Shown: positions 55,904-64,000 of the stretch, one piece after another
How positions within the stretch are numbered: position 1 is the first letter of the stretch
Layout: the number at the start of each line of letters is the position of its first letter
Source: Maridesulfovibrio bastinii DSM 16055
GTDB taxonomy: Bacteria; Desulfobacterota; Desulfovibrionia; Desulfovibrionales; Desulfovibrionaceae
Assembly: GCF_000429985.1 (NCBI RefSeq)
Contig: NZ_KE387014.1
Span: forward strand, 1-64,000
DNA length: 64,000 nt
Reading direction: 5' to 3'
Made by a program: the position numbers and the translations under genes
The notes under the pieces: model-generated
Seen by the model: the letters and a program-made list of their open reading frames with translations, nothing else
What the model was told of the DNA's origin: nothing
Database searches by the model: none

Positions 55904-56275
55904 TTATTCATCAGAATTGGTTATTTCTTTCAAAATTTCATTAACTTCCAGGAGATTCGCATTAATTTCCTGCTTTTCTCCGGTTGAAGGATCTACAAAA
56001 ACCCATAAATTGCTGTTTGATCCATCGCCGATATCTTCACAGGTAAAAATAAGAGCTGCGATGTCTTCACCCTTTTCATCATTGCATATAGCAATATGGT
56101 AGCAGGAATTTTCATCACACAGACCACCAAGATAATAATTTCCGAAGCCTTCATTTTTTGCAGGTGCAACAATCCATGACCCTTCTTTTCCATTGCACAT
56201 GTCATTTGCTTCCACCACGGAAAAGGAAGCCGCAAAGATCAGAACAGCTAAAAGTGTAATTACCATATTTTTCAT
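55904..56275 (-). CDS. Small secreted protein of unknown function
   Basis: 123 residues with a clear signal peptide (cleavage near VEAND, residue 23) and five cysteines in the mature part (CNGKEG, CDENSC, CNDEKG, CED), suggesting disulfides in the periplasm. GAGGAG precedes the ATG at 56275. I recognise no family. It appears monocistronic, downstream of holB on the same strand with a 270-base gap. Confidence 0.6.
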   Translation of the reverse strand: MKNMVITLLAVLIFAASFSVVEANDMCNGKEGSWIVAPAKNEGFGNYYLGGLCDENSCYHIAICNDEKGEDIAALIFTCEDIGDGSNSNLWVFVDPSTGEKQEINANLLEVNEILKEITNSDE

Positions 56276-56547
56276 AAATTCTCCTCATCACTGTTAAAAC
56301 TTGATCCGACTTAAAGGAACAACCCCGGCACTTAATCAAGCAGAGCCGTATTCCAGAAACTCTTAAGTAAAAATTGGAATATTCAAGTCGAGCAGTTAAT
56401 ATAGCGGGAGAAGAAAGTCGTGTCTGTCGTGCAAAGCAGCTACAACCTGACAACCAAAAAAGGGGCATAATAAAGGGGCGTAATATCAGGGGAGAGATTA
56501 TAAATAAAAAATAGGAAGTGCTGTATTAAGAATGGATATCAGCGCAA

Positions 56548-57402
56548 TTATCTCGGACTGCGTATTGGCCGGGCAGCCATACACAACCAGTCGAGCACCA
56601 AAGCAGGAGTAACCTGATAATGAACGGCTTCCTGAGCTTTATCCAAAGCAAGATCAAGACGCCGCTTGGCCTTTAAATCAAAAATAGTATCTATTTTTCC
56701 AGCTGAAACAGTTGAGGAAGGATCTGTCATTGAATTTCTGAGTTCACGCTGACACCCAGTCAGAATCTCCAGAGCAAGATCATGATTTAACGCACCCTTG
56801 GCGGCAGTTCTGCTAAACCAGCCTCTGCCGGTTCTCCAGAAATCGACCATAGCATTAACCCACTCCCCTACTTCCGGAGAATTTATAAGCTCAACAGGCC
56901 ATGCCAGAGTTAAAACCCAGCTTCTTGAAACCAGAGTTTCCAGAAGTCTTTCCCGCTGTGGTGCAGTAAGAACAAACACGTTTCCCGGTCTCGGCTCTTC
57001 AAGTGTTTTTAAAAGAGCGTTACCGGAACTTGCATTCAGATTCTGGGCTTCAGAAATTAAAGTAACGCGACTTCCCCGGCCGTGGGGAGGTTGTCCCCAG
57101 ACCGGTAGAAGATCACGAATAGAATCAACTGGTATATCCTGCTTGCCTTCAGGGCGTTCAATAATCAAAAAATCATTGAAAGCCTGATCGGCTATCTGTC
57201 GACACGCCGTACACTCAAGGCACGGTGCGTCCTTAGATTCACAGTTAAGAAGCGCAGTCCAGTACGCGGCCATAGCCATGCGTTCTCGCTCGCTTCCTCC
57301 CTCAAGCAGGAGGCATTGCGGAGGTCTCGCAGCCAGCTTTTTCAGCCGTGGCAGCAATAACTGCTGCCTGGAGGCTGTGTCTCTGATTTCCGCAATAGAC
57401 AT
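56548..57402 (-). CDS. holB: DNA polymerase III subunit delta-prime
   Basis: This 284-residue clamp-loader subunit has a degenerate P-loop region (LLLEGGSERERMAM near 31), the four-cysteine zinc module (CESKDAPCLECTAC near 53) and the SRC-like sensor area with LNASSGNALLKTLEEPRPGNVFVL near 120. It keeps the Lys of sensor 1 type in LLKTLEEP. It acts with DnaX and HolA to load the sliding clamp. It follows purA with a 2-base gap. Confidence 0.85.
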   Translation of the reverse strand: MSIAEIRDTASRQQLLLPRLKKLAARPPQCLLLEGGSERERMAMAAYWTALLNCESKDAPCLECTACRQIADQAFNDFLIIERPEGKQDIPVDSIRDLLPVWGQPPHGRGSRVTLISEAQNLNASSGNALLKTLEEPRPGNVFVLTAPQRERLLETLVSRSWVLTLAWPVELINSPEVGEWVNAMVDFWRTGRGWFSRTAAKGALNHDLALEILTGCQRELRNSMTDPSSTVSAGKIDTIFDLKAKRRLDLALDKAQEAVHYQVTPALVLDWLCMAARPIRSPR

Positions 57403-57404
57403 AA

Positions 57405-58718
<1,314 letters not shown>

Positions 58719-58888
58719 TCACCAGCCGATACGGGTGCTGCAATTTAATGGCTTTTCAGCTTCAACGCGTCTCTCAAACGGGTACGCAAACACTTTGCAT
58801 ACTGAACGTTCGAACTGCCTTCGCATGATTACGAAAACTGCCGATTGCACGGCAGAAGGCGTTATTGCATAAAAAGTGATCGAGCCAT

Positions 58889-60361
58889 ATGTCAATAGAT
58901 AGTAACAAAAATACAATACCCGGGGAAGCTCCATATAGAGAGCTTTTTAGACAAATATTCAATGTTGTCTTATACTTATCTATTGTTTTTTTTATATATT
59001 TAATATTTACAACAAAATATGAAATTCCCCTTCCATCAACAATAAGAGTAGCCGCTCCGGGTATTGAAAGAATTTTTCCGACCGTATCTCCGTGGGGTCC
59101 CGGATTTGAACAGGACCTCCTGCGTGAATATGGTAAAATGACAGGTTCAAAAATAAAAATAAAATCCTACCCTACCCATGAAGCTGCATTCAACGCCATC
59201 AAAAAAGGCAGAGCGGATATTTTTCTCGGAGCCGGATATACCCCGCGCCTGAATGGATTATCAATTTTTATCAAACCCTGCCGTGTATATGAAAAATCCC
59301 CGGCAACCCTACTGCATCATACACTCAGGTACGAACTGCGCACCCCTTATGAACTGTGTGATCAGACCATATCATCACCGAAAAACTCGAACCTGATCAA
59401 TATTTTCAAAGAATATACCCATAAACTTTCATGTCAGGCAACGCTTGTAGTCGGCAGCAAAGCTTCAAATTTTAAAAATCTGCTGAAATACAATGATGAC
59501 AAAAACATGCGCTTTCATCTGGTTGAAACAGGTAATTTTGTCCAGCTGCAACCATTTCTGGACAAGCTCATGCCCACTGAAACGTTTGGTAAGGACCTGA
59601 CCTACAGATGGTATTGCAGAACTGATGTTCCCGGACTTTCAGCCTCGCTAAACAAATTCTGGGGAAAGATAAGTTCCAATGGAACCTTGAATGAAAAACG
59701 GGAACTTTATTTTGGTTTTCTGCCGGAAGATACAGATTTCTACGAACTCTATCTTATTCGGGAAGACATCAGACAAAAACTCCCGCTCTACACAAAATAC
59801 ATTTTAAAAGCCGCCAAAAAGTACAAACTGGATCCGATGTTTGCTGCAGCGGTAATGTATCAGGAATCCCGCTTTGACCCCCTTGCACGCAGTAAGACCG
59901 GAGTCAGAGGACTTATGCAGCTTACCAACTCAACAGCAGGACTTCTTGGCGTTTCAAGCAGGCTTGACCCGGAACAGTCGACCATGGGTGGAATAATTTA
60001 TCTTAAAAAATTGTGGAAATGGATCGGCAGACGCAATGTAAAAGGCTGGAACAGATGGTTCCTGACTCTGGCGGCCTATAATCAGGGTCTGGGTCATGTC
60101 CATGATGCCATGGACGTTGCCAGATTCATGAAAAAGCCGCCAAAATCATGGAGATCTCTTAAACAGGTGTTCCCCCTGCTGACCAGAAGGAAATACCACA
60201 CCAAAACACGCTATGGTTACACCCGTGGCTATGAAGCGGTGGATTACGTAGACAGTGTTCGATACTATTACTACATTTTCAAAGGATTAGCTGTCATCCC
60301 GGGGCCGGAGAAGAAGTACCTTGCTCCGCTTACCGCCGGAGTGCCCGCCGGATGGCCCTGA
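58889..60361 (+). CDS. Membrane-bound lytic transglycosylase, MltF-like
   Basis: This 490-residue protein has an N-terminal hydrophobic anchor (about 29-49), a periplasmic solute-binding-type domain (about 60-290) and a C-terminal SLT catalytic domain. The latter has the glutamate in AAVMYQESRFDPLARS near 325, then GVRGLMQLTNSTAGLLG and AAYNQGLGHVHDA near 400. It cleaves peptidoglycan with 1,6-anhydro product formation. The start has only a weak RBS. Its last 75 bases overlap a convergent gene. Confidence 0.86.
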   Translation: MSIDSNKNTIPGEAPYRELFRQIFNVVLYLSIVFFIYLIFTTKYEIPLPSTIRVAAPGIERIFPTVSPWGPGFEQDLLREYGKMTGSKIKIKSYPTHEAAFNAIKKGRADIFLGAGYTPRLNGLSIFIKPCRVYEKSPATLLHHTLRYELRTPYELCDQTISSPKNSNLINIFKEYTHKLSCQATLVVGSKASNFKNLLKYNDDKNMRFHLVETGNFVQLQPFLDKLMPTETFGKDLTYRWYCRTDVPGLSASLNKFWGKISSNGTLNEKRELYFGFLPEDTDFYELYLIREDIRQKLPLYTKYILKAAKKYKLDPMFAAAVMYQESRFDPLARSKTGVRGLMQLTNSTAGLLGVSSRLDPEQSTMGGIIYLKKLWKWIGRRNVKGWNRWFLTLAAYNQGLGHVHDAMDVARFMKKPPKSWRSLKQVFPLLTRRKYHTKTRYGYTRGYEAVDYVDSVRYYYYIFKGLAVIPGPEKKYLAPLTAGVPAGWP

Positions 60362-60670
60362 TTCATTAGGCTCAGCAGAATCATCAGTTCCGTGGGGAGT
60401 TTCATTGTCCGAAATCACCGGAAAAGGTCTGGAAGCCAGATTGTCCTTATCAGTGGAGCTACCCCAATGATAATTAAAAAGATGATTCTTCAACCGTACG
60501 GACTGAATCATGCCGAAAACGACTGCTGCTTCCTCCCACTCCTTTGAAGGCTCAAACTGAGATACTCTGGCTTCATATTTGTTCCACAAATCAGCAAGTG
60601 AAGCTTCGTCATAAGCATCAAGCTGTCTGGCAAGCTTGAGCAGCGCTTTTTCAAAATAACCTTCGGACAT
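60287..60670 (-). CDS. Small acidic protein, unknown function, convergent with the transglycosylase
   Basis: 127 residues: a helical N-terminal half (SEGYFEKALLKLARQLDAYDE; LWNKYEARVSQFEPSKEWEEA) and a low-complexity Gly/Ser/Pro/Asp tail. TGGAG precedes the ATG at 60670. No family recognised. The tail is encoded opposite the 3' end of the transglycosylase gene (60287-60361), so one of the two C-termini may be less constrained. Confidence 0.6.
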   Translation of the reverse strand: MSEGYFEKALLKLARQLDAYDEASLADLWNKYEARVSQFEPSKEWEEAAVVFGMIQSVRLKNHLFNYHWGSSTDKDNLASRPFPVISDNETPHGTDDSAEPNESGPSGGHSGGKRSKVLLLRPRDDS

Positions 60671-60736
60671 TCTGTCTCCATAAAAAACATTTAAGTTATG
60701 TTTTTAAATTTATCATTCTGGCGTTATAAAAACCGG

Positions 60737-60908
60737 TATAGGGCAACCCCCGAAACCGGCGCAGTTGCGTTCCGAGTCAATAACAAAAAGATGAGGAAGA
60801 CCGCAAACCTATTTTATCCGGCGAATTTGCCCGGAAATGACAAATTGCCCGCGGCGTTCGGCTGTGATATGAGCGGACATCCCATGTAAAAAATTCAGGA
60901 GAGCAATC
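60737..60908 (+). promoter_or_regulatory. Structured leader of purH
   Basis: About 170 bases follow a TATAAA-type -10 (60725-60730). A stem GGC-G-AATTTG (60820-60829) with CAAATT-GCC (60841-60849) is clear, and CGCA/TGCG and CCGG pairings lie upstream. I did not find the conserved core of the ZTP riboswitch. A regulatory leader is possible but unassigned. Confidence 0.35.
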
Positions 60909-62183
60909 ATGAGCGACCTTAAGGAAATGTATAAAACTCTGCAACAGGATCCTTTTCCGGAAGATCTGACCATTAAACTTGGTGATCAGGAACTGACTTT
61001 TAAAAAAAGAACCTGGGAAATCGACGGAGAGACTAAAGGACTGCGTTACGGTGAAAATCCAGACCAGCCGGCAGCACTCTTTGAACTGACTTCCGGAGGA
61101 CTTGAACTTGACGGTATAAAATTCAGAGGAGCCGGAAAAGGCCTTGTTTCCGCGCTGACTGAAGAACATATGATTCAGGCTGGAAAACACCCCGGAAAAA
61201 TCAACCTCACAGATGTTGATAACGGCCTTAATATTTTACAATATCTCACTGAGAAGCCTGCCGCTGTAATCCTCAAGCACAACAATCCATGCGGCGCAGC
61301 ATGGACCGATGAAGGCATCGGCAAAGCTCTGGAAAAAGCATATTTTGCAGATAGAATCGCAGCTTTCGGCGGAGCTATCATTCTAAACCGCCCGCTGACA
61401 ATGGAAGCCGCCAAAATTATCAGCAGCGCATATTTTGAAGTTGTGGCAGCTCCGGCATTTGAAGACGGAACCATCGAAGAAATCAGCAAACGCAAAAATC
61501 TTCGCATCCTCCAGATTCCCGGCATCACCGAGCTTGAAAAAATGCGTGCCGAACCATTTCTCGATATCAAATCACTCACAGACGGCGGCATGATTGTGCA
61601 GTTTTCTTTCAGAAACAGAATACTTGCTACAGAAGATTTCATCCCGGCAACCGCGGAAAAAGACGGTTCACAATACACCTGCCGTACTCCCACAAAACAG
61701 GAAGCCGAAGACCTTCTCTTTGCATGGGCTGTTGAAGCAGGAGTTACTTCCAACTCGGTTATTTTTGCCCGCGACGGTGTAACAACCGCAATCGGAACTG
61801 GTGAACAGGACCGTGTTGGCTGTGTTGACCTTGCTATTACAAAATCACGCACCAAGTATGCCGATGTCATCACATGGGACGAATTCAAAATGTCTCTTTA
61901 TGAACTGAAGCTGAAAGCTTTAAGCGATGACGATGCTGCCGCAAAACTTGCCGAAGTAGAGAAAAGGGCTGAAGAAGCCAAGGGCGGTCTTGCCGGCTCA
62001 GTAGTTGTTTCCGATGGTTTCTTCCCGTTCCGTGACGGTGTTGACCTCTGCATAGCACAGGGTGCAACAGCAATAGCACAGCCCGGAGGTTCCATCAGAG
62101 ACCACGAAATAATTCAGGCTGTTAACGAAGCAACACCTCAGGTTGCAATGGTCTTTACCGGCCAGCGCTCATTCAAGCACTAA
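60909..62183 (+). CDS. purH: AICAR transformylase, stand-alone PurH C-terminal domain
   Basis: This 424-residue protein has the transformylase motifs RYGENPDQPAAL near 46, KHNNPCGAAW near 123, SDGFFPFRDGVDLCIAQGATAIAQPGGSIRD near 370 and the C-terminal FTGQRSFKH. The N-terminal IMP cyclohydrolase (methylglyoxal-synthase-like) domain of normal 500-residue PurH is absent, so cyclisation must be done by another protein. This split is known from Desulfovibrio. It formylates AICAR using 10-formyl-THF. CAGGAGAG precedes the ATG. Confidence 0.9.
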   Translation: MSDLKEMYKTLQQDPFPEDLTIKLGDQELTFKKRTWEIDGETKGLRYGENPDQPAALFELTSGGLELDGIKFRGAGKGLVSALTEEHMIQAGKHPGKINLTDVDNGLNILQYLTEKPAAVILKHNNPCGAAWTDEGIGKALEKAYFADRIAAFGGAIILNRPLTMEAAKIISSAYFEVVAAPAFEDGTIEEISKRKNLRILQIPGITELEKMRAEPFLDIKSLTDGGMIVQFSFRNRILATEDFIPATAEKDGSQYTCRTPTKQEAEDLLFAWAVEAGVTSNSVIFARDGVTTAIGTGEQDRVGCVDLAITKSRTKYADVITWDEFKMSLYELKLKALSDDDAAAKLAEVEKRAEEAKGGLAGSVVVSDGFFPFRDGVDLCIAQGATAIAQPGGSIRDHEIIQAVNEATPQVAMVFTGQRSFKH

Positions 62184-62318
62184 TTCTCCGAATCCCCTGT
62201 ATTGCATAGGGGAAATATAAAAAATATCAGGTCCGGAGGGATTAAATCCTTCCGGCCCTGTTCTTCCGGCTTTAAAAGCAAGGATATTCGGGAAAACTCT
62301 TTTTAATAAAGGATATTC

Positions 62319-64000
62319 ATGTCCCTACTTCCAGAAGGGCGTTTTGTCGCTCCAGGCAGTATAGTTGAATTTATGCACGGCAACCAGCCGCAACTCGCGT
62401 TTGTAATCGATGAGCAAGGTGGAAAACTACGCCTTTACACCATCAACAAACGTGAAACTAAAATGCCGGCAACACGTCTGCTGCCATGGGTCGGTCCAAA
62501 ATACGGAGCCGACATAACCCGGCAGGAAATGCTTGATCTTCTTGTATCTCATCAGGAGAAAAGAGGCGAATATCAGGCATCACTTAATGTCATGGAACTT
62601 TGGGAACTGGCACAGGGAGAGCTTGAAAAAGCCCCTCTTGAATGGTTTGCCGGACTTTTGTGGGAAGAACCGGACCCGGATATGATCTCTGCTCTGGGCC
62701 GGGCGATGATAGCTGCTAAAACTCATTTCAAATTCCAGCCTCCGCAATTTCTTATTTATACAGCTGAAAAAGTTGAACAACGGCTTGTGCAGCAGCGCGA
62801 AGAAAAAGAACGCGAAGAGATCATCAACACCGGTCAGGAACTCTTCAAAGCCATCTGGGCTGCCAGAACATCCGGCGGCAGGCTTGATAAAAGCAGAATC
62901 CCCGAAATGTCACAGGGAACTCAGGAAAGGCTCTACAATTTTCTAAAACAGCGCATTGCCGGAAATGAGGATGAAACCTCCAACAAAATCTGGAGCACTC
63001 TGCGTAAAGGTCTGCCGGATCATCCGCACCTGCCGCTGCTGCTGGCGCAAGGATGGGGCGTTGTAGGCCCTCATTACAATTTTCTTTTCGATGAAGCAGG
63101 CTACTGCCGTGATGACAGCTGGACTCAGCCTTATTTGGATGAAACCGAAAGAATCATAAATTCACTCAAGGAAGAAGAACAGGCTCCACTACCGTTAAAT
63201 TTCCGTAGCATCGACTCAGCGTCCACAAAAGACATTGATGACGCTTTCGTTATCAGCAGGAGAGAAAACGGTGGTTATACATTGACAATAGCTCTTGCCA
63301 GACCCTGTTTAAACTGGGATTTCGAAAGTGAATTAAGCAATGAAGTCGCGGCAAGAAGCACAAGCATCTATCTTCCGGAAGGCACAAGCCACATGTTGCC
63401 GGAATCTCTAGGCATAGGAGCTTTCAGCCTTTTTGAAAATGAAATACGCCCGGCACTGGTTACAACTTTTGAAATTTCAGCAACTGGTGAGACAGAATCG
63501 GTAACGCCATCCGTAAGCTGGGTAAAACTGGCTGAGAACACTACTTATGAAGCTGTTGAAAAACTGCTCGATGCAGAGAATGACGAGGAACTGTCCACAG
63601 CATTCGAGCTGGCTGAGAAACTGCTTGATAAACGAATTAAAAATGGTGCGGTGGTCATAAGAAGGCCGGAGCCGGAACTCAGTCTTGAAGGCTGGCCTGA
63701 CAATGTTAAGGTAAATGTCGGGTCAAAAGAGGACACTTCCAAGGCAGACCTCATAATTAGTGAATTTATGATTCTTATAAATTCAGGACTTGGACAGTTT
63801 GCTCAGGACAACAATTTCAGTCTTCTCTACAGAACTCAGGATATAGCTCTACCATCTGATTCCAGCGGAATTGTGACCGAACCTCAGGATATCTACAGCA
63901 GAGTCCGCCTGATGATTCCACCGACACTGGAAACAGCACCCAAAAAGCACGCCACTCTGGCAGTATTAGGTTACAGCCCCATATCATCGCCTTTACGCAG
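62319..64000 (+). CDS. RNase II/R-family exoribonuclease, partial at right edge
   Basis: From the ATG at 62319 (AAGGA 6 bases before) a frame stays open for 560 codons to the window end. The N-terminal 270 residues are a helical region with no clear OB fold. The RNB domain then appears: the metal-binding aspartates in IDSASTKDIDDAFVI near 307, and GYSPISSPLR at the edge. RNB enzymes degrade RNA 3' to 5'. The unusual N-terminus differs from E. coli RNase II/R and resembles the Desulfovibrio/cyanobacterial form. The catalytic core continues outside the window. Confidence 0.85.
   Translation, partial: MSLLPEGRFVAPGSIVEFMHGNQPQLAFVIDEQGGKLRLYTINKRETKMPATRLLPWVGPKYGADITRQEMLDLLVSHQEKRGEYQASLNVMELWELAQGELEKAPLEWFAGLLWEEPDPDMISALGRAMIAAKTHFKFQPPQFLIYTAEKVEQRLVQQREEKEREEIINTGQELFKAIWAARTSGGRLDKSRIPEMSQGTQERLYNFLKQRIAGNEDETSNKIWSTLRKGLPDHPHLPLLLAQGWGVVGPHYNFLFDEAGYCRDDSWTQPYLDETERIINSLKEEEQAPLPLNFRSIDSASTKDIDDAFVISRRENGGYTLTIALARPCLNWDFESELSNEVAARSTSIYLPEGTSHMLPESLGIGAFSLFENEIRPALVTTFEISATGETESVTPSVSWVKLAENTTYEAVEKLLDAENDEELSTAFELAEKLLDKRIKNGAVVIRRPEPELSLEGWPDNVKVNVGSKEDTSKADLIISEFMILINSGLGQFAQDNNFSLLYRTQDIALPSDSSGIVTEPQDIYSRVRLMIPPTLETAPKKHATLAVLGYSPISSPLR

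Noticed and set aside
60698-60889. A 63-codon frame in the purH leader
   Set aside because: It has no ribosome binding site, odd composition and overlaps the structured leader.

Overview
This window looks like chromosome from a marine Desulfovibrio relative (Maridesulfovibrio type). The base composition is moderately AT-rich by eye. The core is the organic-acid oxidation cluster typical of incomplete-oxidising sulfate reducers: pyruvate:ferredoxin oxidoreductase, L-lactate permease, two lactate dehydrogenase systems, phosphotransacetylase and acetate kinase, with a sigma-54 two-component regulator next door (LurS/LurR in D. vulgaris). A three-subunit fumarate reductase and a stand-alone AICAR transformylase fit the same lineage. 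The genus assignment is inference from gene content.

Layout. 1-3.9 kb is an AT-rich accessory segment: the cut-off end of an ISL3-type insertion sequence, a sulfotransferase, an acyltransferase and an FmdE-like lipoprotein. 4-6.2 kb holds a tRNA-editing domain protein, MntP and a YheT-type hydrolase. 6.2-10 kb is a sensory operon (Cache lipoprotein, hybrid histidine kinase, STAS protein), and the kinase is interrupted by an in-frame TAG. 10.2-12.4 kb has a Dabb protein and a chemoreceptor. 12.5-27.5 kb is the lactate operon, read right to left: por, lctP, glcD, glcF, pta, ackA, lutC, lutBA. 27.5-28 kb is its control region, with a sigma-54 promoter and three copies of an 18-bp palindrome. 28-32.1 kb is lurR and lurS. 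32.2-41.8 kb holds signalling proteins, secreted or lipoprotein genes, an Asp-box protein and a CoA-disulfide-reductase/rhodanese. 41.8-45.7 kb has an aminotransferase, an AT-rich methyltransferase, a small Desulfovibrio-type protein and YigZ. 46.1-49.4 kb is frdCAB. 49.8-55.4 kb has an M16 peptidase lipoprotein and a second 2-hydroxy-acid locus (FCD regulator, TSUP exporter, FMN oxidase). 55.9-64 kb has housekeeping genes (holB, purA, transglycosylase, purH) and the start of an RNase II/R gene.

How it works together: lactate enters through LctP and is oxidised by GlcDF or Lut. Por turns pyruvate into acetyl-CoA, and Pta/AckA recover ATP as acetate. LurS probably senses a periplasmic ligand and LurR activates the sigma-54 promoter. 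Almost every gap inside the lactate operon carries a strong hairpin, suggesting that expression is graded along the transcript.

The least explained items are two gene-free stretches with dense RNA-like structure (45.77-45.95 kb and 55.44-55.77 kb). The second has its own promoter-like sequence and an intrinsic terminator. I could not match either to an RNA family I know. The structured 3' end of the lactate operon and the amber codon in the histidine kinase also merit a second look.
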